64,000 bases of DNA from Streptomyces sp. NRRL B-3428 (GTDB lineage: Bacteria > Actinomycetota > Actinomycetes > Streptomycetales > Streptomycetaceae). Below the pieces are notes generated by a model, which worked only from the letters and a program-made list of their open reading frames with translations, searched no databases and was not told the origin of the DNA. Location: positions 186,001 through 250,000 of the forward strand of contig JOGW01000021.1 of assembly GCA_000721375.1 (NCBI GenBank), given 5' to 3'. Position numbers and translations under genes: made by a program. This document shows positions 10,159-17,829 of the stretch, piece by piece; position 1 is the first letter of the stretch, and each line of letters begins with the position of its first letter.

Positions 10159-10781
10159 AACACCTCCAGACCGCCACCCTGCTGGCCGCCGTCATGTCCA
10201 CCGGCCTCATGGCCGGGCTGTTCGCCGGCTTCGCCTACGCCGTCATGCCCGGCCTCGACCGATCCTCCGACCGCACGTTCGTCGAAACCATGCAGGGCAT
10301 CAACAAGGCCATCCTCAACCCGGCCTTCTTGCTGCCGTTCATGGCCGCCATCCCGCTCCTCGCGCTGGCGGCGTTCCTGGCCTGGCGCGGACAGGGCCGG
10401 CCCGCGCTGCCCTGGCTGATCGCCGCCCTCGTCCTCTACCTGATCGCCTTCATGGTCACCAGCGGCGTCAACGTCCCTCTCAACGACCAACTCGCCAAGG
10501 CCGGCGACGTCGACCACATCAAGCACTTGGGCACCGTGCGCGATCACTTCGAGCGCACGTGGGGCACCTGGAACGTCATCCGGGCCCTGCTGCACACCGC
10601 CGCATTCGCCTGCCTGGCCTGGGCTCTTGTCGTGTACGGCGCGCACCGTCCGAACGAGGGCAGGAGCGCGGACCCGGCGGCGGGGCCGGCCTTCCGGGCT
10701 CCGTACGACCCACTGGTCTTCGCGCCGCGATCCTCGTACCGTCCGGCACCCGGTCGGCAGACCGACGGAGAGATCAAGTGA
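10155..10781 (+). CDS. DUF1772 family membrane protein (anthrone-oxygenase-like)
   Basis: A 208-residue protein with four predicted membrane helices: LLAAVMSTGLMAGLFAGFAY, FLLPFMAAIPLLALAAF, PWLIAALVLYLIAFMVTSGV and ALLHTAAFACLAWALVVYG. It carries the family pattern NVPLNDQL and HFERTWGTWNVIR. Some DUF1772 members act as cofactor-less anthrone oxygenases in polyketide pathways; most are uncharacterised. The last 40 residues are a polar tail outside the family core. It overlaps the upstream reductase by 4 nt, and its stop overlaps the GTG of the MFS gene, giving a three-gene coupled operon. Confidence 0.85.
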   Translation: MKHLQTATLLAAVMSTGLMAGLFAGFAYAVMPGLDRSSDRTFVETMQGINKAILNPAFLLPFMAAIPLLALAAFLAWRGQGRPALPWLIAALVLYLIAFMVTSGVNVPLNDQLAKAGDVDHIKHLGTVRDHFERTWGTWNVIRALLHTAAFACLAWALVVYGAHRPNEGRSADPAAGPAFRAPYDPLVFAPRSSYRPAPGRQTDGEIK

Positions 10782-12058
10782 CTTCGGATATGCGGGAATT
10801 GCCGACCGGATTCGGCCGCTTGTGGACGGCGCAGTCGATCTCCTCGCTCGGCGACGGTGTGACGCACGCCGCCCTGCCGCTGATCGCGCTGACGTTGACG
10901 CACGATCCCATGGCACTCGCCGTCGTCACCGCCGCCGGAACGCTGCCGTGGCTCCTGTTCGGGGTGCTCGGCGGCGCACTCGTGGACCGCTGGGACCGCC
11001 GCCGCACGATGTGGACCGCGGACGCGGCACGCGCCTTACTCCTCGCGATACCGGCAGCGGCAGCCGCAGTCGACCTGCTGAGCATCCCCCTGCTCGCGGC
11101 CGTCGCCTTCCTCCTCGGTCTCGGCGGGCTCTTCTTCGATACGGCAGCCACGGCCTACCTGCCGGACCTGCTCGGCCGCGACCCCGTACTCCTGGAGCGT
11201 GCCAACTCCCGTCTGCGCGGCGCCCAGACCGCCATGTCCGGCTTCGCGGGACCACCCGCGGGCAGCGCCCTGCTCGCACTCGGCCGGGCGGTCCCGCTCC
11301 TCGCGGACGCGGTGTCGTTCGCGCTGTCGGCCGTGCTCGTACGGTCACTGCCTGCCGCACCCCGCCCCGTACCGGAGGCGCACGAGTCGCTCCTGCGGCA
11401 GGCGCGGGCCGGAGCCTCGTACGTCTTCAAGGACCGTCTGCTGCTCGGGCTCGCGCTCCGTCCGGCGGTCGGCAACATCGCCTTCCTCGCGGTGGAGACC
11501 GTCCTCGCCCTCTTCACGCAGGAACGCCTCGGAATCGGCACCTACGGCTTCGGCCTGCTCCTCACGGCGGAGGCCGCCGGTGGTCTGCTCGGTGCGGCCC
11601 TCGCCTCCCGGCTCGGCTGGCAGCTCGGCACCGGAACGGCACTGATCTGCACGGCCACCGTCGAGGGCCTCGCCATCCTGGCCCTGGCCGCCGCCCCGAA
11701 TCCGTACGTCGCCGGTCTCGCACTCGCCGTCTGCGGAGCCGCCATGGGCGCCACGATGGTCCTCGGCCCCTCCCTGCGGCAGGCGATCGTCCCGGCCCGC
11801 CTGATGGGCCGCGTCGCCTCCACCTCCCGCATGCTCGCCATGTGCGCCGCCCCGCTCGGCGCCTTCCTCGGCGGCTGGCTGGCCGCCGCCTACGACGTCC
11901 GCACCCCGCTGTACGCGGCCGCCGGCCTCCTCCTCGCGATGACCGCCATCACGGCATCCATGACCAGCAACCGCCGTGTCGAGGAGGCACTGCGCACGGC
12001 TGCCTCGACCGGCGGTCCGCCGGATCCCGCCCGTAGGAGTGCACCCGATTCGGTATGA
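10778..12058 (+). CDS. MFS transporter
   Basis: A 426-residue major-facilitator protein, about 12 hydrophobic helices. It has the loop 2-3 motif GALVDRWDRRRTMW and repeated Gly/Ala-rich helices. It resembles the MFS_3/enterobactin-exporter-like branch, so drug or metabolite efflux is likely. GTG at 10778 was chosen: CGGAGAGA precedes it and it overlaps the upstream TGA in a GTGA. ATG at 10790 is the alternative. The same frame is open from 9905, but that part is a shadow of the two upstream genes. Confidence 0.88.
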   Translation: MTSDMRELPTGFGRLWTAQSISSLGDGVTHAALPLIALTLTHDPMALAVVTAAGTLPWLLFGVLGGALVDRWDRRRTMWTADAARALLLAIPAAAAAVDLLSIPLLAAVAFLLGLGGLFFDTAATAYLPDLLGRDPVLLERANSRLRGAQTAMSGFAGPPAGSALLALGRAVPLLADAVSFALSAVLVRSLPAAPRPVPEAHESLLRQARAGASYVFKDRLLLGLALRPAVGNIAFLAVETVLALFTQERLGIGTYGFGLLLTAEAAGGLLGAALASRLGWQLGTGTALICTATVEGLAILALAAAPNPYVAGLALAVCGAAMGATMVLGPSLRQAIVPARLMGRVASTSRMLAMCAAPLGAFLGGWLAAAYDVRTPLYAAAGLLLAMTAITASMTSNRRVEEALRTAASTGGPPDPARRSAPDSV

Positions 12059-12060
12059 CG

Positions 12061-12105
12061 CTTGCCGGAGGAGGAGATGGTGACGGTGCGCTCGCGCATG
12101 CCGGG
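12061..12105 (-). pseudogene. 15-codon fragment of a class I/II aminotransferase
   Basis: On the minus strand this short stretch reads PGMRERTVTISSSGK. The intact aminotransferase at 3992-5152 has PGMRERTVSISSAGK at the same place, ending on the catalytic lysine. About 40 of 45 bases agree with 4448-4492. Similarity stops sharply on both sides. It is a relic of a second aminotransferase gene, or of a partial duplication, sitting directly after the MFS stop codon. Confidence 0.7.
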
Positions 12106-12263
12106 CAGGGGCGGGGTGCGGTGGCCCGGAGGGCCTGGTGTCGCGGGGTGTGAAGGCCGAACCTCTGAAGTTGCTCAACTCCGCTTTGGCCCGGGCCGGG
12201 TGCGGGCATCCCCACCGCACGCAAGAAGCGGGGGTCACCGCTTCGGGGGACAGAGAGGCGGGG

Positions 12264-12509
12264 GTGGTCTCCGTGGGGATTGTCATCGCGATCGGCGTCG
12301 TGTTCGTGGTTCTGGTGGTGATGGGCACCATCAGCGCCCAGTCGGGCGGCAGGTCGAGCGCAAGGTCGAGGCGGCGTCGGCGCAGTGGTTGGGCCGGCTC
12401 CGGCGGAAGCGGCGGCGGCTGCGGGGGCAGCTCGTCGTGCGGGGGCGGTTCGTCGTGCGGCGGTGGGTCGTCGTGCGGCGGTGGCGGTGGATGCGGCGGA
12501 GGGAGCTGA
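12264..12509 (+). CDS. Small membrane protein with Cys/Gly/Ser-rich tail
   Basis: An 81-residue protein, not recognised as a named family. An N-terminal hydrophobic helix (VGIVIAIGVVFVVLVVMG) is followed by an Arg-rich stretch (RSRRRRRSG) and a low-complexity tail of CGGGSS-like repeats with five cysteines. The GTG at 12264 is preceded by GAGAGGCGGGG; the frame is open from 12138 but those codons lack a signal. Similar Gly/Cys tails end TIGR04222-type membrane proteins, so this may be a shortened relative. The tail could bind metal or form disulfides; that is speculation. Confidence 0.55.
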   Translation: MVSVGIVIAIGVVFVVLVVMGTISAQSGGRSSARSRRRRRSGWAGSGGSGGGCGGSSSCGGGSSCGGGSSCGGGGGCGGGS

Positions 12510-12550
12510 GCGGTCACCCGGACCCGGCGGCCTGACGGTCGCCGGGGCCA

Positions 12551-12612
12551 CGGCGGAGCGGCTGACACGGGGCAGCTGATCCGGCGGAGCGGCTGACACG
12601 GGGCAGCTGATC
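12551..12612. repeat. Perfect 31-bp tandem repeat, two copies
   Basis: Positions 12551-12581 and 12582-12612 are identical; each contains CGGAGCGGCTGACACGG. It lies in a gene-free stretch after the Cys-rich mini-protein and looks like a recent slippage duplication. Confidence 0.9.
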
Positions 12613-12897
12613 CGAAAGTGGCATCTGCCAGGGGGAATGCATCCGTGCATAGTCGTCACACCAAAGTGCCCGGCGGGGGTCAACTTCCGCCGGGCACTTA
12701 CTTGTTGAAGTGTGGAGAACAGTTGAACTGTGGGGCCCTCGGGGGGATGGAAACCCCACGAAGTTGGGTAAAAACGCTGTGGCAGCGCTCCCCTTCATGA
12801 TTCCCTTTCACCTGTTGACGCAGCCACGGACCGACAAGAGCCCAGCCCATGCGCCAGGTCCGCCCCCCTTCCCACTGCGTGTTTGCGGAGCCGACCC
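12613..12897. other. Intergenic region upstream of the DUF2617 gene
   Basis: No gene is supported here. Besides the terminator hairpin (12664-12699), it holds near-direct repeats TTGAAGTGTGG and TTGAACTGTGG (about 12705-12730), a small hairpin CGCTGTGGCAGCG near 12775, and a TTGACG hexamer near 12816 that could be a -35 box for the DUF2617 gene. No matching -10 is obvious. Confidence 0.4.
12664..12699. terminator. Intrinsic terminator hairpin
   Basis: A 13-bp perfect stem (AAGTGCCCGGCGG with its complement) and a 10-nt loop, followed by ACTTGTT. Confidence 0.8.
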
Positions 12898-13425
12898 ATG
12901 CTCACGACCCTCCAGACCACCTACACCGACACGCGCGCGGCCGACCTCGCCTGGGCGCTCGGCCGCGAGCCGCTGCCCGCGCTCGCCGTCCTCGATCTCG
13001 AACTGGGGGACGCCAAGGTGCAGTTGCGCCTGCTCGGCGCCTCGCACCAAGTGCTCCTCGACCAGGAACTGGGCACGTGTTCGGAGACCGTCGCATGCAT
13101 GCCGGGCAGTAGTACGCCGCTGCCGCTGGGGGTCGCCAAACGGGTGGGGGACTGGGAGTACGAGTTCGCGGCGCGCGTCGAGACGCTCTCGCGCGGCTCG
13201 TTCGCCGGGCGCGCCCAGGAGCTGCTCGCCCTGGTGTCCGACCACCCCAACGGCCTTGCCGGGGTCTTCCCCGGCAGCCCGCACGCGTTCACCGCCATGC
13301 TCGTCCAACGGCATCCGGACCACCCCTCGCAGGTGCACTGGCGCACCTGGCACGCCTATCCGCAGGAAGGGCAGTTGGTGGCGACCCGCACGAGGGTGGG
13401 GGTGCGGCAGCCGGCAGTGGTGTGA
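12898..13425 (+). CDS. DUF2617 family protein
   Basis: A 175-residue soluble protein of the actinobacterial DUF2617 family, function unknown. Conserved-looking blocks are LGASHQVLLDQE, LETLS-like ARVETLSRGSFAGRAQELLA, FPGSPHAFTAM and WRTWHAYPQEGQLV. The ATG at 12898 has GCGGAG 7 nt upstream; an in-frame ATG at 12883 is less well placed. It precedes the spermidine-synthase-like gene in the same direction. From memory the same neighbourhood occurs in other streptomycetes, hinting at a shared role, but the pair is separated by 110 nt with its own promoter-like sequence. Confidence 0.8.
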   Translation: MLTTLQTTYTDTRAADLAWALGREPLPALAVLDLELGDAKVQLRLLGASHQVLLDQELGTCSETVACMPGSSTPLPLGVAKRVGDWEYEFAARVETLSRGSFAGRAQELLALVSDHPNGLAGVFPGSPHAFTAMLVQRHPDHPSQVHWRTWHAYPQEGQLVATRTRVGVRQPAVV

Positions 13426-13522
13426 GCGCACGGGCGGCGGTGTGAGCCCGCCGCGCGCCGACTCAACCCTCGAACCGACGAGTTAAGCCTTGTGGGTGAC
13501 AGGCTGTCCATCGGTCGTGACG

Positions 13523-13528
13523 TAGCGT
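13523..13528 (+). promoter_or_regulatory. -10 box for a leaderless start
   Basis: TAGCGT followed by 7 nt and the GTG at 13536. No Shine-Dalgarno sequence lies between, so transcription probably begins at the start codon. Confidence 0.5.
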
Positions 13529-13535
13529 TCGCAGC

Positions 13536-15143
13536 GTGATCGAACCGCCCCTGCCCGCACCTCCCGGCGTCCCGCGCCCCCGGGAGGCGGCCGTCGACGC
13601 CCGGCTTCCGGTGTCCGCGCGCACCGGCCGGTTCCTGGTGCTCCTGGGCGTCTTCATCTGCGCGGCCTGCGGCCTCGTCTACGAGCTCGAACTGGTCGCC
13701 CTCGGCTCGTACTTGATCGGCGACTCCGTCACCCAGGCCTCCGTCGTCCTGTCCGTGATGGTCTTCGCGATGGGCATCGGATCCTTGGCCGCCAAGCGTC
13801 TTCGCTGCCGGGCCGCCGCCGGTTTCGGCATGGTCGAGGCGGTGCTCGCCCTTGTCGGCGGATGCAGTGCGATGGCCTTGTACGCGGGGTTCGTCTGGGG
13901 CGGCGAGGCGCGCGCCCTGCTCGTGACGTTCTCCCTCGCCATCGGCATTCTGATCGGCGCCGAAGTCCCGTTGCTGATGACGCTGATCCAGCGGATCAGG
14001 CGCCAGGACGCGGGCGGCGCGGTCGCGGACCTGTTCGCGGCGGACTACGTGGGCGCCCTCGTCGGCGGGCTCGCCTTTCCGTTCCTTCTGCTGCCGATGC
14101 TCGGGCAGTTGACGGGCGCGCTGCTCACCGGCGCGGTCAACGCGGTCGCGGGCGGCGCCCTGGTGCTCTGGCTGTTCCGGCACGATCTGACCCGGCGCAG
14201 CCGCCGGCTGCTGCTGCTCGCCAATGTCTCGGTGCTCGCGCTGCTCGCCGCCGCGGCCGTGATGGTGGACGACTTCGAACGGGCGGCGCGGCGTGCGGTG
14301 TACGGGGCCGATGTACGCGTCGCCGTCCAGACCGACGTCCAGGAGGTCGTCCTCACCGGCCCTCCTGCCGGACCGCTCAACCTCTTCCTCGACGGCCGGC
14401 TGCGGGTCAGCGGCCGCGACGAGCACCGCTACCACGAGGCGCTCGTCCAGCCGGCGATGGCAGGGGAGCACGGCCGGGTGCTCGTGCTCGGGGGCGGGGA
14501 CGGTCTGGCGTTGCGCGAGGTCCTCAGACACCGCGGGGTGCGCCGGGTGGACGTGGTCGAACTCGATCCGGCGGTAGTGGAGTTGGCGCGCCGCGATCCC
14601 GCGCTGGCCGCGCTGAACCGTCACGCCTTCGAGGACCGGCGGGTGCGCGTGGTGCACGCGGACGCCTTCCAGTGGCTTCGCGGCGTGCAGGACCGGCCGT
14701 ACGACGTGGTGATCTCGGATCTTCCCGACCCGGGCATCACGGCCTCCACGAAGCTCTACTCGCAGGAGTTCTTCGGCCTCGCGAGCCAGGTGCTCGCGCC
14801 GGACGGGCGGCTCGCGGTGCACGCGGGGTCGGCGACCTCGCGGCCGCGGACGTTCTGGACGGTGGACGCGAGTGTGCGGGCGGCGGGCCTCGCGACGGTT
14901 CCGTACGGCGCGGGCGGACGGCTCGCCGGGTTCGCGGCGGGGCCCGACCGGGGGGTGGCGGCGGCGCCGGCGGTACGGGACTGGGGGTTCGTGCTCGCGG
15001 GGAGCTCCCGGCCGGGGCTGCGGCTCGATCCCTCGTACCGCTATCGGTCCCTGAGCGACGGAGTGCTGCGGGCGGGGGCTCGGGCGGTGGAGAGGACTCG
15101 GGTCGAGGTGGGGCCGTCGACGTTGGTGCATCCGCGGTTCTAG
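13536..15143 (+). CDS. Membrane-fused spermidine synthase-like aminopropyltransferase
   Basis: A 535-residue two-part protein. Residues 25-250 form about seven membrane helices, beginning [20 protein letters not shown]. Residues 260-500 are a Rossmann-fold spermidine-synthase domain with [49 protein letters not shown] and [12 protein letters not shown]. The soluble family transfers aminopropyl groups from decarboxylated SAM to polyamines. Membrane-fused forms are widespread in actinobacteria, and their acceptor is usually unproven. Apparently leaderless start. Confidence 0.88.
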   Translation: MIEPPLPAPPGVPRPREAAVDARLPVSARTGRFLVLLGVFICAACGLVYELELVALGSYLIGDSVTQASVVLSVMVFAMGIGSLAAKRLRCRAAAGFGMVEAVLALVGGCSAMALYAGFVWGGEARALLVTFSLAIGILIGAEVPLLMTLIQRIRRQDAGGAVADLFAADYVGALVGGLAFPFLLLPMLGQLTGALLTGAVNAVAGGALVLWLFRHDLTRRSRRLLLLANVSVLALLAAAAVMVDDFERAARRAVYGADVRVAVQTDVQEVVLTGPPAGPLNLFLDGRLRVSGRDEHRYHEALVQPAMAGEHGRVLVLGGGDGLALREVLRHRGVRRVDVVELDPAVVELARRDPALAALNRHAFEDRRVRVVHADAFQWLRGVQDRPYDVVISDLPDPGITASTKLYSQEFFGLASQVLAPDGRLAVHAGSATSRPRTFWTVDASVRAAGLATVPYGAGGRLAGFAAGPDRGVAAAPAVRDWGFVLAGSSRPGLRLDPSYRYRSLSDGVLRAGARAVERTRVEVGPSTLVHPRF

Positions 15144-15262
15144 GGGGTGGGCGCATCCGCGGTTCCGGGGCGGATGCGGGTGGGGACCGGCCGGTGCGGG
15201 CCCGTGCGGGGCTGCGGTGCCCCGAACGCCCAGAACCGCTGCCCCCGTCCAACCCGCCCCGG

Positions 15263-15268
15263 TAGGCT
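15263..15268 (+). promoter_or_regulatory. -10 box for a leaderless start
   Basis: TAGGCT followed by 8 nt and the ATG at 15277; no ribosome-binding site is present. Confidence 0.45.
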
Positions 15269-15276
15269 CGCGAGGC

Positions 15277-16227
15277 ATGGAGCTCGAGGTGTTCGTTCCG
15301 GTGCCCGAAGCCGAACTGCGACGCGCCCTGGGGGACCCCGGCAAAGTCGCCCGCAGCGTCCCCGGCCTGCAGCGCGCGGCCGACGGGGAGCCGATCGAGG
15401 GCCGGCTCAAGGTACGGATCGCCGGGCACACCATCACGTACCGCGGCTCCGCGAAGGTCGCCAAGCGCGGTGGTGCGTACGCCATCGAGGGCGAGGCGAC
15501 CGAGGTGCGGGGCTCCGGCTCCGTGCAACTCGCGCTGAAACTGCGGCTCGTGGCGGCCGATGGTGGTACGACGCTGGCGTTCAGCGGCGGTGGCAAGGCC
15601 GAGGGCCGGGCCGCGGAGGCGGACGCCGCAGCGGTGGAGTCGGCGGCGAAGCGGCTGCTCACGCGGTTCGCGGAGCGGCTGGGCGAGGTGGCTTCGGCTG
15701 CGGGGGCGCCCGCGGTGCAAGCGCCCGAGGAGGATGCGCCCGCTGCGGCGCTGGTGATCGAGGAGCCGGCCATCGAGGAGCCGGTGATCGAGGAGGCGGC
15801 CATCGAGGAGCCGGTGATCGAGGAGGCGGCCATCGAGGAGCCGGTGGTCGAAGAGCCGGTCGCGGATGCGCCGGTCGCCGATGAGTCACCGGTCGCCGAT
15901 GAGTCCCCGGACGCCGATGAGCACATCTCCGTCTTCGAGACCGAGGTCCCGCCCCCGTCTCTCGACCGCTCCTACCAGGAGGCGCTCTCCGACGACATGG
16001 ACGTGGTGTTCGGCGAGCCGCCCACCGAGGCCGCGCACGCCCGCCGCACGATGATCGGCCGCAGCGCCGAAGAGGTGGACCACGCCCCGCCCCGCGGTCG
16101 TTACGCCCCCGTGCCCGCCCCGGACGGCAGCAGCGCCACCGACACCCTGCGCTGGGTGGCCCCGGCGGCCGCGCTCGTCGTCGCCTCGGCCATCGTCGTG
16201 GGCCGGGTGCTGCGCCGCCGCCGTTAG
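15277..16227 (+). CDS. CoxG-like SRPBCC-domain protein with acidic repeats and membrane tail
   Basis: A 316-residue protein. Residues 1-145 are a CoxG-like SRPBCC domain (start-proximal EVFVPVPEAELRRALGDPGK, then VAKRGGAYAIEGEATEVRGSG). CoxG proteins recruit CO dehydrogenase to the membrane; the wider fold binds lipids or hydrophobic ligands. Residues about 160-220 are highly acidic repeats (IEEPVIEEAA). The C terminus has one membrane helix (WVAPAAALVVASAIVVGRVL) ending RRRR, so the SRPBCC domain would be cytoplasmic and tethered by a tail anchor. No CO dehydrogenase genes are nearby. Start at 15277 by the -10/ATG spacing; upstream in-frame codons are unsupported. Confidence 0.75.
   Translation: MELEVFVPVPEAELRRALGDPGKVARSVPGLQRAADGEPIEGRLKVRIAGHTITYRGSAKVAKRGGAYAIEGEATEVRGSGSVQLALKLRLVAADGGTTLAFSGGGKAEGRAAEADAAAVESAAKRLLTRFAERLGEVASAAGAPAVQAPEEDAPAAALVIEEPAIEEPVIEEAAIEEPVIEEAAIEEPVVEEPVADAPVADESPVADESPDADEHISVFETEVPPPSLDRSYQEALSDDMDVVFGEPPTEAAHARRTMIGRSAEEVDHAPPRGRYAPVPAPDGSSATDTLRWVAPAAALVVASAIVVGRVLRRRR
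15754..15843. repeat. Three tandem 30-bp coding repeats
   Basis: The units start at 15754, 15784 and 15814, each reading GTGATCGAGGAG at its head. The first differs from the other two at one base. They encode the Glu-rich repeats of the CoxG-like protein and keep the frame. Confidence 0.9.
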
Positions 16228-16256
16228 GCGGTTGGAGGCAGGGCACCGGTCAGGAC

Positions 16257-16262
16257 TAGGGT
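16257..16262 (+). promoter_or_regulatory. -10 box for a leaderless start
   Basis: TAGGGT followed by 7 nt and the GTG at 16270. Confidence 0.5.
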
Positions 16263-16269
16263 CGAAGCC

Positions 16270-17067
16270 GTGACGACACAGGACGACATCACGCTGGTCG
16301 CGGGCGGCGCCGAACTCACCGTGCAGGGCGGCAACGGCTGCCGGATCGGTTCGCTGCGCATCGACGGCACCGAGCTGCTGCGACAGGGCGACCACTACGG
16401 CTCCTTCCCGATGGTGCCGTGGTGCGGGCGCACCGAGAACGGGCAGTTCCGCAATGGCGGGCAGGTGTATCAACTGCCGGTCACCGATCCGCCGCACGCC
16501 ATTCACGGCACCGTGCGGGACAAGGCCTGGCGGCTGGCGAGCTCCTCGGAGAACGAGGCGGTCTTCACGTACGACCTGATCGAGCCGTGGCCGTGGACCG
16601 GCCGCGTCACGCAGGTCTTCGCCCTGGCCGAGGACAGCGTGACGCTCACGATGGGGATCGAGACGTACGGGGATTCCTTCCCGGCGCAGATCGGCTGGCA
16701 CCCGTGGTTCAAGCGCCATCTGCGCGAGGGCGGCTCGGAGGCTTCGATCGCCTTCGATGCGGCCTGGCAGGAGGAGCGTGGTGAGAACTATCTGCCCACG
16801 GGCAAGCGCATCGCTCCGCAGCCGAGCCCGTGGGACGACTGCTTCGGGATGCCGGACGGGGTCGACGTCACGGTGACGTGGGCGGATGAGCTCGAGCTGC
16901 GCGTGCAGAGCCGTGAGCAGTGGGTCGTGGTCTACGACCACCAGCCGGAGGGCGTCTGTGTCGAGCCCCAGACCGGTCCGCCGAACGGTCTGAACACGCA
17001 CCCGCGTCTGGTCACGCCGATCGATCCGCTCGAGGCGTCGACGACCTGGAGCTGGCGCAGGCTCTGA
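16270..17067 (+). CDS. Aldose 1-epimerase (galactose mutarotase-like)
   Basis: A 265-residue protein of the aldose-epimerase superfamily. Motifs include PMVPWCGRTENGQF, HAIHGTVRDKAWRL with a likely catalytic histidine, QIGWHPWFKRHLR with the second histidine, and GVCVEPQTGPPNGLN with the catalytic glutamate. It interconverts the alpha and beta anomers of an aldose or sugar phosphate; substrate not predictable. It sits 25 nt upstream of pyrE on the same strand, but pyrE has its own promoter-like sequence. Apparently leaderless. Confidence 0.88.
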   Translation: MTTQDDITLVAGGAELTVQGGNGCRIGSLRIDGTELLRQGDHYGSFPMVPWCGRTENGQFRNGGQVYQLPVTDPPHAIHGTVRDKAWRLASSSENEAVFTYDLIEPWPWTGRVTQVFALAEDSVTLTMGIETYGDSFPAQIGWHPWFKRHLREGGSEASIAFDAAWQEERGENYLPTGKRIAPQPSPWDDCFGMPDGVDVTVTWADELELRVQSREQWVVVYDHQPEGVCVEPQTGPPNGLNTHPRLVTPIDPLEASTTWSWRRL

Positions 17068-17079
17068 CCCGACCCCGGA

Positions 17080-17085
17080 TACCCT
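17080..17085 (+). promoter_or_regulatory. -10 box for leaderless pyrE
   Basis: TACCCT followed by 7 nt and the ATG at 17093; it lies in the 25-nt gap after the epimerase gene. Confidence 0.5.
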
Positions 17086-17092
17086 GACCACC

Positions 17093-17641
17093 ATGACTGA
17101 CGTACGCGGCGACCTGCTGCAGCAGATCAAGGACAAGGCCGTCGTGCACGGCAAGGTGACGCTCTCCTCCGGGATCGAGGCCGACTACTACGTCGACCTG
17201 CGGCGGATCACGCTCGACGGCGAAGCCGCCCCCCTCGTCGGCCAGGTGCTGCTCGACCTCACCAAGGAGCTCGAGTTCGACGCCGTCGGCGGGCTCACCA
17301 TGGGCGCCGACCCCGTCGCCGGCGCCATGCTGCACGCCGCCGCCGCACGCGGTCACAAGCTCGACGCGTTCGTCGTCCGCAAGGCGGCCAAGGCGCACGG
17401 GCTGCAGCGCCGTGTCGAGGGTCCGGACATCAAGGGCCGGCGGGTCCTGGTCGTCGAGGACACGTCCACGACCGGCGGTTCCCCGCTGGAGGCCGTGCAG
17501 GCCGTACGGGAGGCGGGCGCCGAGGTCGTCGGCGTGGCCACCATCGTGGACCGTGCCACGGGCGCCGCCGAGAAGATCCAGGAAGGCGCCGGAGTGCCGT
17601 ACCTCTTCGCCTTCGGCAAGGACGAGCTCGGGCTGGATTGA
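17093..17641 (+). CDS. pyrE: Orotate phosphoribosyltransferase
   Basis: A 182-residue cytosolic enzyme of de novo pyrimidine synthesis that joins orotate to PRPP to give OMP. The PRPP-binding motif RVLVVEDTSTTGGSPLEAV is intact, and the catalytic loop has VVRKAAKAHGLQRRVEGPD. SSGIEADYYVDLRR and GGLTMGADPVAGAM complete the family signature. Length matches actinobacterial PyrE. The remaining pyr genes are not in this window. A strong terminator follows. Confidence 0.96.
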   Translation: MTDVRGDLLQQIKDKAVVHGKVTLSSGIEADYYVDLRRITLDGEAAPLVGQVLLDLTKELEFDAVGGLTMGADPVAGAMLHAAAARGHKLDAFVVRKAAKAHGLQRRVEGPDIKGRRVLVVEDTSTTGGSPLEAVQAVREAGAEVVGVATIVDRATGAAEKIQEGAGVPYLFAFGKDELGLD

Positions 17642-17663
17642 GCCCCGGGGCGATCGGATGGTT

Positions 17664-17689
17664 GAACGGGGGACTTTGGTCCCCCGTTC
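17664..17689 (+). terminator. Terminator after pyrE
   Basis: An 11-bp perfect stem (GAACGGGGGAC with its complement) and a 4-nt loop, 23 nt after the pyrE stop. Confidence 0.9.
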
Positions 17690-17743
17690 TGCGTTCCCCG
17701 GTGGACTGGAGCAATCCCGGATGTCTGGAAAGATAGGGGCGAC

Positions 17744-17770
17744 GATGACGTCATCCCCTCAGTGAGGGGT
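17744..17770. promoter_or_regulatory. Palindrome and hairpin in the fba leader
   Basis: GATGACGTCATC (17744-17755) is a perfect 12-bp palindrome, followed at once by the small hairpin CCCCTCAGTGAGGGG. Both lie 60-90 nt before the fba start. Either could be an operator or a 5'-UTR structure; no regulator is assigned. Confidence 0.4.
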
Positions 17771-17829
17771 CCCGGCCAAACACGAGCCAGGGCCAAGCAC
17801 CCACCCCGCGTACATCAAGGAGCGGACAG

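Noticed and set aside
12138..12263. Upstream extension of the Cys-rich mini-protein
   Set aside because: No ribosome-binding site before 12138; the GTG at 12264 has one and starts directly at the membrane helix.
13356..15926. 856-codon minus-strand open frame opposite the spermidine-synthase-like gene
   Set aside because: Begins with repeats antisense to the CoxG Glu-repeats and contains no recognised domain.
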